Assembly (NCBI GenBank): GCA_013398295.1 | Contig: VZSF01001902.1 | Location: forward strand, 62,001-126,000 | Reading direction: 5' to 3' | Length of the DNA: 64,000 bases | From: Chionis minor | Lineage: Eukaryota; Chordata; Aves; Charadriiformes; Chionididae | Part shown: one piece after another, positions 43,201 through 55,200 of the stretch | Numbering within the stretch: position 1 is the stretch's first letter | Layout of the letters: the number at the start of each line of letters is the position of its first letter | The notes under the pieces: generated by a model | What the model was told of the DNA's origin: nothing | The model's database searches: none | Seen by the model: only the letters and a program-made list of their open reading frames with translations | Program-made: the position numbers and the translations under genes

Positions 43201-46200
43201 GCATATATCTTTCATCTTTGAAGCAATATTCTTCAAAATACTGTGATTAAGAATGTGAGGTGAAACATAAGATTCTCATGTTTCTAATTTTTTTTCTGTC
43301 TTTACATTTCTGTATGGTGACATTGCATAGTCTTTTGCTCTCTGCGTTTCTGTACTTGAAATGAGTCAATACAGGCCAACATTATTTCTGTTCTGCTAAT
43401 TGTCATATACACATTTTAAGATTAAGTTTTTTAAAAAACATAGCTCATTATAGGATTAATAAATGTATAACTAGAGGTATAGCTGTAAACACAGTTTAAT
43501 CCAGTGTACACTGTGGTTTACAAAGTAGAAGGTAATTTAAACTGAAGGAAGTTTCGATCCCTGTTGTACAGGGCAGGTGAAGTACAGCGGGTGTCAAAGT
43601 GAAATGTCCATCTCTGGATTTACTTGGTGGTCAGAGAGCAGAGTCACTATGATCTCAAAGCTGCAATGGTGTTGCTGAAGTGAGTGGTAAAACAACAGCC
43701 CCCATCAGTAGCATCATTGGGTGACTGAAGTTTTGGATCAAACCTTCAGAGGAGTTCTTCTTGAACACCTCAGATATCCATCCCCTTTACCTGAGGTATA
43801 TCAACATACACCACAGTAGCAGGAGCTAGGCATCCTAGGAGAAAAGACAAGGTATAACTTTCAGCTGCATTTACTGAATCATTCGAACTGTCGAGGTCTG
43901 TTCTGTCTCTTCTACCCTGGGGGAAGGTAGGAGCAGTGATACAGACAAACATTAGGTATTCCTTCGTATTGAAATTATATGAGAAAATGCATAAGAGATT
44001 GTAATTCTTCTTTCATTGGCAGAGTATTCAGGAATAGGAATTATTTGTAGAGGTGTAGACAGAGCAGGGGCAAGTGTTTATTTAATCTGAGACTATTTCG
44101 TAAAACATATACTTATTATTTTTGGAATTAGAATGCATTGTTTTAAGAAATAATTTTGAGATTTATTTTTGAAGCATAAATTAGCAAGGATAACCCTGTC
44201 TGCTTATAACCATGGTGACGTAAGAGTTGGTTCATGGTCAGTTACTTTAAAAAAATTACTGTAAGAAGAGCTGTAAAAAAGTTAGGAAATCACAGAATCA
44301 CTTAGGTTGGAAGAGACCTCTAAGATCATCGAGTCCAACCATAAACCTAACACTGCTGCCAAAACCCCGCGCTAAACCATGTCCCTCGGCACCATGTCTA
44401 CCTGTCTTTTAAATACCTCCAGGGATGGCGATTCCACCACTTCCCCAGGCAGCCTGTTCCAGTGCTTAACAACCCTTTTGGTTAAGAAATTTTTCCTCGT
44501 ATCCAATTTAAACCTCCCCTGGCGTAATTTAAGTTGTTTCAAGCATTATCTATATTGCTGTGGTCTAAGATAATGTTTTTTCTGTTGCTAAGTTTTCATT
44601 TATACTTGGCAAGTGTTAAAAGTTTTTTCAAAAAAATTTTTAATGTAGCATACAAAAAGGAAGATTGGGGGATTTTTGTACAAGAGATAAACTAGATTAG
44701 AGAGGTTATTTGTGTGACACTTGTATAATGGCATGACAGGTACAGGCCCCGTAATGAATTAATAAGATTGGTTAATGGTGTATAACTACACAAATGTCTT
44801 ACTGTCTAAAACCTGAAATTTTTCTGTGCTAATTGGAAATGAGAGAAATTACTTGGTTTCAGCTGAACTGAGGTGGATTAGCTGTATCTTTATTCTCAAA
44901 TATGTGATCAAGCAGCTTGAGGGATATAGACCCTTTGAACCCTCAGTTTAACACTGCATGACATTGTAATCGCTGATTCTCTTAGAGGTATCAACTCCAT
45001 AGGTGTGCTGTGTTCTTGTCTGATTTCCCTTTCTGAAGTAAGTTTCCTAGTTAAAGAAAAGCATGTTGGACCACATTTTGGGGAAGGAGGGTGTGGGAAA
45101 GCAGATGGGGTCTGCCAAATACTACAGAAGTCTGAGTCCCTCATTTCTGACAATGCTGATAGTTTTAAAATACCTCAGACCAAATTCTTAGGCTGCATAA
45201 TTTCTAGATTCAAGGGAAGCCAGTTGAGGACTTGGTCCTGTAGCAGAGACCAGCATCCACTGAGACTAAATGTGTTTTCCTTTCACATATAGAGAGCCAC
45301 AGAAGATGGTTATAAGTAACACCTTTTGAAATCATTTTGCATCAAGATGAAAAAAATGCCCTCTATATAAAGAAAGGAGTTGACTTCACAGAGCTGTCTT
45401 TGAAAAGCAGGGATGAGCAGATTAATAACTTGTGGGTAAAAATTAGGGGCCGAGCCCAACAAAGGAAACTTCGTGACTGGCGTTTACTACAGGCTGCCTG
45501 ACCAAGGGGACCCCGTTGGTGAAGCGTTCTTACTTCCAACTACAGGAAGCATCGCACTTGCAGGCTCTGACCCTGCCTAGTGACTTTGATAGCTCAACAT
45601 CTGCTGGAGAAACAGCACAGCAAGCTGTGAACAGTCCAGGAGACTCTTGGAGTGTATCGAGGATAATTTCTTAATGCAGGTGGTAGACAGCCCAACCAGA
45701 GGAACGGCGTTACTGGACCTTGTTGGTTGCTTACCAACACAGATGAACTATTTAGAGAAGTCAGGATTGGTGGCAATATGGGCTGCAGTGATCATGCCCC
45801 AGTGAAACTCAGGATCTTGAGGGGTGTGGGCCAGGTGAAGACTAAAGCCAGGGTTCTGAACGTTAGGAGAGCGAACTTTCAGTTGTTTAAGGAGTTAGTG
45901 GATGGGACCCTCTAGGAAACTGCCATCAGGGATAAAGGAGCAGAAAAGACCTGGCAGCTCTTTAATGACACTTTTTCCTAGATTGCAAGAGCTCTCGATT
46001 CACACATGTGAAAAATCAGGCAAGGAAGACAGGAGACCAGCATGGCTGAGTAAGGACCTCCTGGTCAAACTAAAGTGTAAAAAGGAAATACAGAGGCAGT
46101 GGAACCAGGGACATGTATCCTGGGAAGAACGTAGGGACACTGCCCATATGTGCAGGAATGGGATCAGGAAAGCTAGGGCACAGTTGGAGCTGAGTTTGGC

Positions 46201-49200
46201 AAGGAATGCAAAGAATAATAAGGGCTTCTACAGGTACGTTAGTCAGAAAAAGAAGATCAGAGAAAATGTACACAAACAACCCTCCCACCACCCCACCACC
46301 CCTCGATAAATAAGACAGGAGAACTAATGACAGCAAACATGGAAAAGTCTGAGACACTGAACAGTTTTTTTTCCTCAGTTTCAGTGATAATCACTCTTCC
46401 CACATCTCTCAAGTCCCTGCATGTCAAGGTAGGGACTGGTGGAATGAAGTCCCTCCCATAGCAGTTCAGGTTTGAGATCACCTGAGGAACCTGAACATGC
46501 ACGAATCCGTGGAACCCAGTAGATTGCATCTCAGGATCCTGAGGGAAATGGCGAATGTAGTTGCCAAGTCACTCTCAAGCTTTTATTAAAAGTCACGGCA
46601 GTCAGGTTAAGTCCCCAGTGACTGGAGAAAAGGAAATATTGCACCATTTTAAAAAAGGGTTATAAGGTGGATCCTGTGAACTACTGACCAGTCNCGAACT
46701 TTCAGTTGTTTAAGGAGTTAGTGGATGGGACCCTCTAGGAAACTGCCATCAGGGATAAAGGAGCAGAAAAGACCTGGCAGCTCTTTAATGACACTTTTTC
46801 CTAGATTGCAAGAGCTCTCGATTCACACATGTGAAAAATCAGGCAAGGAAGACAGGAGACCAGCATGGCTGAGTAAGGACCTCCTGGTCAAACTAAAGTG
46901 TAAAAAGGAAATACAGAGGCAGTGGAACCAGGGACATGTATCCTGGGAAGAACGTAGGGACACTGCCCATATGTGCAGGAATGGGATCAGGAAAGCTAGG
47001 GCACAGTTGGAGCTGAGTTTGGCAAGGAATGCAAAGAATAATAAGGGCTTCTACAGGTACGTTAGTCAGAAAAAGAAGATCAGAGAAAATGTACACAAAC
47101 AACCCTCCCACCACCCCACCACCCCTCGATAAATAAGACAGGAGAACTAATGACAGCAAACATGGAAAAGTCTGAGACACTGAACAGTTTTTTTTCCTCA
47201 GTTTCAGTGATAATCACTCTTCCCACATCTCTCAAGTCCCTGCATGTCAAGGTAGGGACTGGTGGAATGAAGTCCCTCCCATAGCAGTTCAGGTTTGAGA
47301 TCACCTGAGGAACCTGAACATGCACGAATCCGTGGAACCCAGTAGATTGCATCTCAGGATCCTGAGGGAAATGGCGAATGTAGTTGCCAAGTCACTCTCA
47401 AGCTTTTATTAAAAGTCACGGCAGTCAGGTTAAGTCCCCAGTGACTGGAGAAAAGGAAATATTGCACCATTTTAAAAAAGGGTTATAAGGTGGATCCTGT
47501 GAACTACTGACCAGTCAGCCTTAACTCAGTTGAATTTTTCGAAAAGTTACTCAAATCTCAAGTCTTAATGTTCTTAAGGTGTCTTGAAGGGAACACATGA
47601 TAATCTGAATGGAATTGAAACAATGACTTCCTTGATAAAAGATATCAGTGAAAGCACTGTCATTTAGAATTGAATTTCAGATATTTATTTTTTTTTAATT
47701 TGTCAGTTTTCTTAAGAAAAATAAGGGTCAGTCAAAATGAAATTGTTTTGCTACTTTTCTGGAGACTATGACTAAATTTTGCACAAAACAAAAGGTAAAA
47801 TTTGCAATTCACAAAGACGCCGACTTCCCTCTTGTTTTGGTACAAATGCCTTTTTTCTTAACCTCTCCATAAAGTCTGGCAATTTCAATTTAAGCAAAAA
47901 ATTTAAAAATTAATACAGTGGTGTAGTATTTTACAGTTTTCCATAGCAGACAAAAAAAGGATTAGTAGGCACAGGTTTCCCAAGTGGAGGACCCAGACTA
48001 GGGCACTCTTGCTTCCCACTCAGCACTGGGAGATACAACAGCTGAACTACGAAATATTGCATCTCCGTGTCTGTATAGCCTCTTGCACCTCATTAAACTT
48101 GGAAGAGTCCATATCCTGGTGCAGTAATTAAAAAAGATATTGCACTCGTCACCATTACTTAATTGTCATTGTGATGATGCCTATTTTATGCTCTGCAGAG
48201 ATATACTTACAATTAACTCCCTTGTTTTAGCACTGAAATTTTGGTCTTTGTTACAGTTTTTGTAGTAGTTGTTGTACTTTGTTTGCAGTAGGTTTTGCCA
48301 GTCTGAGTTTTCTTTGATTGTCTTTTTAGTTGTACATGTATTGCTCTATTTGTATTGCTTGAGAGAGGATACGCTTGTGTGCTGAATTTTCTTCCTGTAT
48401 TGCATTACTTTGTACAGGAAATCCTCCTGTATCAAAAGCTAAGCAGAGTGGGAATACGTGTGTGGTGTGCAATAAAACTCAGTGAACTTGCTTACAATAT
48501 GGGATGTGACAGAGTAAAGAACAGAAGCTGGGCTGCCTGAATCCAAGCATGAATTTTAGGCTTGAGGATACCCTTTTTTACTTCGTCTAACCCGCGTGGC
48601 TCAAGTGAAGAATCTGAAAGCAGAAAATGGAAGATCTGGCGTATTTCTCTATTCTGCTGCTGGGGTTCTAGTTTCCTGCATGTGTCTGCAGGCTGTGGCA
48701 CACACATAGTTCATTTTAAAGACAAGACAAAATGATGCAAGGTCTGCTGCTCTCCAGGGAGAGGATGCCGCTCCATCTGAGCAGCATGACCCAACTGGAC
48801 CTTGGTGCTTTCAAGTACATTTGGTTTTTTCTCCACTGAGAAGAGGGCTGGCCCCTACAGTTTAAACACTAAATGGAACTTAATTACCATTAATAATAGA
48901 ATGTTTAAACCTAAAATATCAGTCTTAAAATCTTGCAAAATCGATGGTTATTTTTAGTGCAGGGCTGTTCTACAGCATTAATGGATTTTATAGTCTTAAT
49001 ATTTATTACACAGTTCTGCAGTGGTACACATCAGTCGTGTCTTACGCAATTGTATTTCTGCCAGTCCATAGACCTGTTGCCATTGTTTCCCATAGAAACA
49101 AAACATAACAGCATAAATATGAAGAGGAGAGAAGATGATTACAGGAGTGACTCACATTAACTTATGACTTTAAAAAAGAAATTTTGGACAGGGCTTAAAC

Positions 49201-52200
49201 TGTTGAGGTTCTCTTACAACAGTCTGATGCCAAACGTGCAATTTCAATGAAGAGGAATGTGTAAAACTTCTGGTTCTGAAGGTGACTTCAATTATATTTT
49301 ACTTCACATGATTATTTCAGACCTGATCTGAACAAAATAAAATAAAATACAGCAAAATAAAATAAAATAAAATAAAATTACAGGTCCTTCACAGAAGGAT
49401 CTATTCAGTTTACTGTAGAAAAATAATGTAAAACCCTGGTTCTCAATGTATGAAATGTATCTTACCTGACTTGATTTTGCTTTTGAAAATAAATTAGGCC
49501 AACGAGAGGAATGATTCAGCCATAGAGAAAAGCTTTTCCTATTTTTTAGAAGCATCAAGTTGTGTGAAAAGTGTATAAAATAGATAACAGCAGTATTGTC
49601 ACATTCTAAGATGGAGAAAAAGGCAGTTGTAGTTATTAGAGGGGAAAGGGTAGTGAACCAGAATTTTTTTTAAATTTTAGCCTAATTCCACAAATCTCAA
49701 AGAGTGTATTGTGAAATATTGTTTCCCATGCCTTTATGGATTATAGAAATGACCACCCTGGGAATACAGAATGGTTGCCTTTGCCTTAAATTAATTCAGT
49801 GATCAAGTTATGAATTATGCTGGAGCCCATCAGTCTCTTCAGGCATTAAAACACTGATGTTAACTTCAAGTAATGTTAAACACACATGGTTTTGCCAAGC
49901 ATTCCTTCCAGAAAGTGTTTCTGAAGCATGTTCCAATTTAAGTTCATGTATAGGAGGATCCATAAATATCTTTGCAAACAAAGAGTTAGGTGGTTTCACC
50001 TATTTGCTAAATTATCCAAACAGGAAGTGAAAGGATGCCCAAACCACTACTGACACCTTTGATATTGGTCTTTTTTCATATATTTTGCAGCTCTTCGAGA
50101 TGCTGGAAAACAGTCAATCAATAGTGACTGGAAGATCGAGCATTCAGGAACATTCAATATTGCTGGGACCACTGTCCATTATGTTCGGAGAGGTCTCTGG
50201 GAGAAAATATCAGCCAAAGGTCCCACAACGTCACCTTTACATTTACTGGTATGACAATACGGATTAGTTTTTTTCATGTGATTCCTAACACATAGCATGG
50301 TAACTAGTATTTTTTCTCCAGACTCATGAAGTTAATGAGATCTATGTACGATATACCTACTTATATATATGTGTGTGTGTATATATATATACACACACAC
50401 CTGCTTATACATATTAGTCTGTCAGCCCACTTCTAAAAAAGTGCATCTAAATCCAAGAATAATCTTTACGTTGTTGAGGCAAGCTGGAAGGTCTCAGCAT
50501 TCCTACAAATCTCATAAAAAGCTGATGTGCTGCTTAAGTAGAGAGATTCAAATTAATATCAGATGTTTTTTGTCCTGGCTGACTATAGAGCAGCATCGCC
50601 ATTTGAGGATTGCAATCACCAAGTTCTCTATGAAGTAGTACAGTTTTGATGTATTTCAATGTACGGGAGGAAAAGTTGATAGCCACCAGAAAGAAAGAGG
50701 GAGAGGTGATGAGGAATTACTTCACAATTCAAAACCCTTCAAATGCAAGAAATTGTCTGGTATATCTAAGATAGTTTTAAATCTGATGTATCTAGGAAAG
50801 ACCTCCTTTATTTAAGAGCACTGAAATCACAGGATATAATCATCCTCCAGATTTCTGGTGAATTTTGTTTGCTTATTTCCCATGGAGAGCTTTTTGACCT
50901 TTGCGTTAAGCAAAATGATTTTTGCCATTGTCTTGATTTGGATAGCCTCATTAATTTCTTCTACAAAATCCATCAGGAGGGTTGAAAGGCAGTAAGACAT
51001 GAAGTCATTCTGTTGAGCTTTTCAAGATTATCTCCTCACAGTTCAGAGCTTGTCTTCCACGGTGTCGGTGTACATAGGTAGCCTTTCCTTCTCTCTGTCT
51101 CGCAGGTGCTGCTTTTCCATGACCAGAGCTATGGTCTACACTATGAGTACACAATCCCACTGGATCCTCTTCCTGAGAATCAGAGCTCTAAAGTACCAGA
51201 GCCCCTTTTCATGTGGACTCATTCTGCCTGGGAGGACTGCGATGCTGTATGTGGAGGAGGTAAAATAAAATAAAAACATACAAACACATACACACAAACA
51301 CACGCATTAAAATTTTACATGTGTATACAATATGTATGTACATACACAATACATACATGTGGATGTATACAATATGCCTATATGTGTATATACACTGTGT
51401 GTGTCTATGTGTGTCTCTCAATTAAAACACATGGTGTATTTATATTTAAGAATCTGATGGTCGGTATTGTATATTTAATAGTAATATCCTCTTTGCAGTT
51501 TGTATGATTCCATACAATGATGGACATACTTCAGTCTCACACTTCCTGATTATATTAAAAGGAAAGTCATAACTCTAGGAAAAGATTCTAACTAAGTAAA
51601 GTAAGTAGAAAAAGATGGTAGTGGAGGAATAAAATCTAGATTAACAAAGCAAGTTCAAGACGCAGTTTCCAAGAAGAAATACAAGTGCAAGAGCTAGAAC
51701 AAGAATAGAAAGTTCATATGCATTCCACTCTGTATTTGGAACTATTGAAGATAAATGATCTGTAAAATACATTTCAAACTACAGAAAAGCTGAACCCCGG
51801 TCTCAGATCAAATATGTACAGTTAGTAACATGAGTTGAGGATGATCCAGAAACATATGGAACAAATATTACAACAGCAGATATTAGTATGCTGATGTGAT
51901 ATTTTCCCAATGTTTATGTTTATAAAACATAAAAAATGTGAATTTGGAAGAATAAAATACAGATATGAAAACAAATATTGTGACATGAACAGTATTGCCA
52001 TAACAAAATCCCTTAAAACTTTTTAGAAGATGGTTATTCAACTAGGTAATTACAATAAAAAAACACTTCAGAGGGTTTTCTTAATTAATGCAACCTATAG
52101 AGGTCTGTTCATACCTTGTGCAATTAGTCAGACTTGCACTGTGAATCTGAAATACTGATTTTTGAAAGCTGTCTTTCCTGCTTACAACCTCAACAGTCAC

Positions 52201-55200
52201 GGTTGCTCTCATCAGTAGTTCTGAAAACTGCTGTGCACCTTGTGATTGAATAAGAAGGCCTGGAAATGCTTTACTTTCTCATAACAGCAGCATAAGGAAC
52301 ACAGTGTTCTAGCTCCTTTGACTCTGTGAACAATCCTGGTGTAATGACAGATTACTGTAGTTTCCATAAACATGCTTTTTGTGGTTTGGTAAGAAAGCTT
52401 CTTCCCTGAAGGTATTTTATACGTGGTGCTAGTAGCATCCTCTGTTTCTTAGGAGTGGGTTCCTGTTCACTTGGAGTCTTCATGCTTTTTACAGCTTCCT
52501 GCAGTATTTTTAGAATAATTTTAATGCTATCTCTCATTATTGCCCCAAATATTTCTAAGGTTACCTATCATCTGGAGAAGTCTTAAAATGCAGTATGGTG
52601 GTAATTTATTCTACATTAATGCTTAAATAAATATTTAAGTGTTTTACTGCAATGTTTATCATATTTTTCTGTTGTAGCTGGCCTCCATTTTTGTTATTGT
52701 CTAAAATAGCTGCATTAATACAAACTTCCATAAAAGTTATTTTTACTGCAAATATTCTGAAATACAAGTGAAAGATTTTTCTTACTTTAGACAAAACCAT
52801 TTTAACTTTTCTTTTAGTTCTTTTAGGCTTAAATACGATTTCAATAATGAAATTAAAACGCTGCAGCTTGTACCCTGTGTAAATACTTGTGTTTCAATTT
52901 TTAGTATCAATATTTTGATGATTCTGATTAAGGAATATAACAATTATCGGTAGGTTTGCTTAGATGTTTAAAGCGCATGTCAGGATGAAACTATTGATGA
53001 AGCCATGTGGTTTCATGCGTGTAACTGGTCTGCGACCTCCTGTGTTGCAGAAAAGCTTTCTTTGTGTGGGAGAGAATACGAATACACAGATGTGTATGTA
53101 AATGCAGAAAGAATTGTCAAACATTTCAAATGCTGTATACGAGAGATAAGTTGCATGTGCTCTCATGTACACAAGTGCCACGTAGAATGTCAGCTGTGGT
53201 CACAGACATAATGTGCATTTATAACTTAACTGCTCCATCCCCTGGCTCATTTCTGACGGCGGGGGAACATTGCATGCTTAAGTCTGCCCTGCTGCTGCGT
53301 GCACCCTGTTTGTCGCTAAACTTCCTGATAGAAACGGAATGTTAGAACGTAATCGTAGGAACAAATGGTTGTGAACCTGCTCTCTACTAACTGGTGTCTT
53401 TAGTTCAGGGATTGCTAGTTTTCTAGAAATAGGTTCCCGTCTAATTAAAAGTTACTGCTTGCGGTGGGTACTATGTTAAATTCTTATTTCTAATGCGTCC
53501 GGCTTCAGGAGACACCAGGCAGAACTACTCAGCTTGAGCAAGACGGAGAAGCAGGACTTGTCATTCCTTTCCTTATTGTATGTATTAATGAGCAACCATA
53601 CCTTTCTGTGTAATTCTTCTGCAAGCTTTTCTCAGCGCTGCGGACGAGTGGCTGAGAAAGAAACAATTATTCCAGGAAGACTAAGGGTTTGGCCTATGGC
53701 TAGTTACAGGGGTAAAGCGACAAAACTTTGTTGGCAGTGGTGTGCGAAGTTCGGATTAGAAAATCACGTTGTTCCCTACAAACTTTAATATCTCTCTTAG
53801 GCTCCCTGCTCGCTTTGATTTTCTTTTACAGGTTTTCCAGTTCTTTCAGCCAAACTGTACATGAAATGGCTGCATCTGATAAAGATACCTTTGTCATTTT
53901 TTAACAAAGTTGCATGTTCCTGGTTTCTCCACACACCTTTTTTTTTATTATTTTTTACTAGGTGAAAGAAAGACAACAGTCTCTTGCACAAAGATTATGA
54001 ACAAGAATATCAGTCTTGTGGACAACAAGAAGTGCAAATACTTAACAAAACCTGAACCACAGATCCGCAAGTGCAATGAGCGGCCATGCCAGACCAGGTA
54101 ATAGTAATTTGGTTAAATTAAAGCAAAATATCAGATGTAAAAATCTTAGGAGCTAAGAGAGATGACTGCCTCTGGCAGTGAATGTGCAGTAAATACATAC
54201 ATCCAAAAGGTTACAGTGCAAAATGTAAGGAAAACAGAAACACTGGCTGCTGTTTCCCCTGAGTTTTATTGAAAGATAGCCCTTAAGCACCATGCCTAAA
54301 TCAATTCTTATTCAATGAAGCAGCTCATTACTTTCCTCAGGAAGCGTTCTCACAGACTGATGTGTACTCTGAAATTGAAATTTAAGTTCTGTTTATATAA
54401 AGATGGATTTAATCCCATGCTTTTAATTAGTTATATATTTTAGCGTTCAATCATGGTTTTGCTCCTTTAGAAGCTCTTACTAAGCTCTGGGTGGACGAAG
54501 TAGTAAATAAATGAATGAATGAATAAATAAATAAATAATCTGTTAATTTGGTCGTCTACATTGATGCAACTTGAAGTAGAAAGAGCCTTCCCCTCTCTCC
54601 TCTCCCTCTCCCCACGTGCCTTTGTATATGGATCAGTAGACAGCACTAGACCGATGGTGGAATGGTGTAAGAAGCAGGAGGAGCTTTTTTTCTCTCAATT
54701 TCACCCCAGGGGGCAGCGGCAGCATGCAGCCTGTACCCTGCAAAACCCACCTCATTTGGTGTCCCTGCAGCTGAGCTGGCAGCCTGCTCCTTGCGCTGGC
54801 TGTCCAGGCTGGCACAATGACCCATTTTGGAGTTTGCCATCCTGCTCCAAAGTGGCAGCTAGAAAATATGACTGTCCCCAAGTATTGTGTGGGGCTTGGG
54901 TAAGATATCTGCCACCTTTCAGGGGAGGAGAGAGCAGCTAGCAATAGCCGGCTAGCATCCCCGGGAGTAAGCACTGCGATAGATAGCTCTTCTGCAGTCA
55001 TCTGTAGAAGAGGTAGATGGTATTTTTAAAGAAAACAATGCAAAGTAAATAAAATGCAAATATTGTTGAAGAAAGTATGTAAAATGAACCAGAAGACATA
55101 GCTTTCTTGGAAGGGATGGAATACTGAACTTGCTAACATGCAAGTTATGATACTTTTTAAGTAAGACCAAACCAGTGAGGTTTGGAATTTCCTAGTCTAA

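Larger units (their letters stand above)
45350..47525 (+). mobile_element. CR1 LINE ORF2 fragment (endonuclease end to start of reverse transcriptase), broken
   Basis: Translated pieces match avian CR1 ORF2: [16 protein letters not shown], then [34 protein letters not shown] followed by [11 protein letters not shown] (endonuclease end), then [19 protein letters not shown] and [20 protein letters not shown] followed by [10 protein letters not shown] (linker). It ends at about ACTACTGACCAGTCAGCC, equivalent to the YRPVSL start of the reverse transcriptase. Frameshifts and stops make it non-functional. It lacks the rest of the reverse transcriptase and the 3' end, which is unusual for CR1. Its middle is interrupted by an N with a duplicated flank. 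Confidence 0.93.
41567..50090 (+). other. ADAMTS19 intron, 8.5 kb, with CR1 fragments and an assembly gap
   Basis: The donor is gtaaat and the acceptor tattttgcag. It holds a minus-strand CR1 3' end (about 44290-44535), a plus-strand CR1 ORF2 fragment (about 45350-47525) with a single-N gap and exact 822-bp duplication, and an (AAAAT)n tract (49331-49379). The rest is unassigned AT-rich sequence. The true intron length is probably shorter or different because of the gap. Confidence 0.88.

Noticed and set aside
45902..47132. Two identical 135-codon plus-strand reading frames as tandem genes
   Set aside because: They are the CR1 ORF2 linker region, read twice because of the probable assembly duplication.
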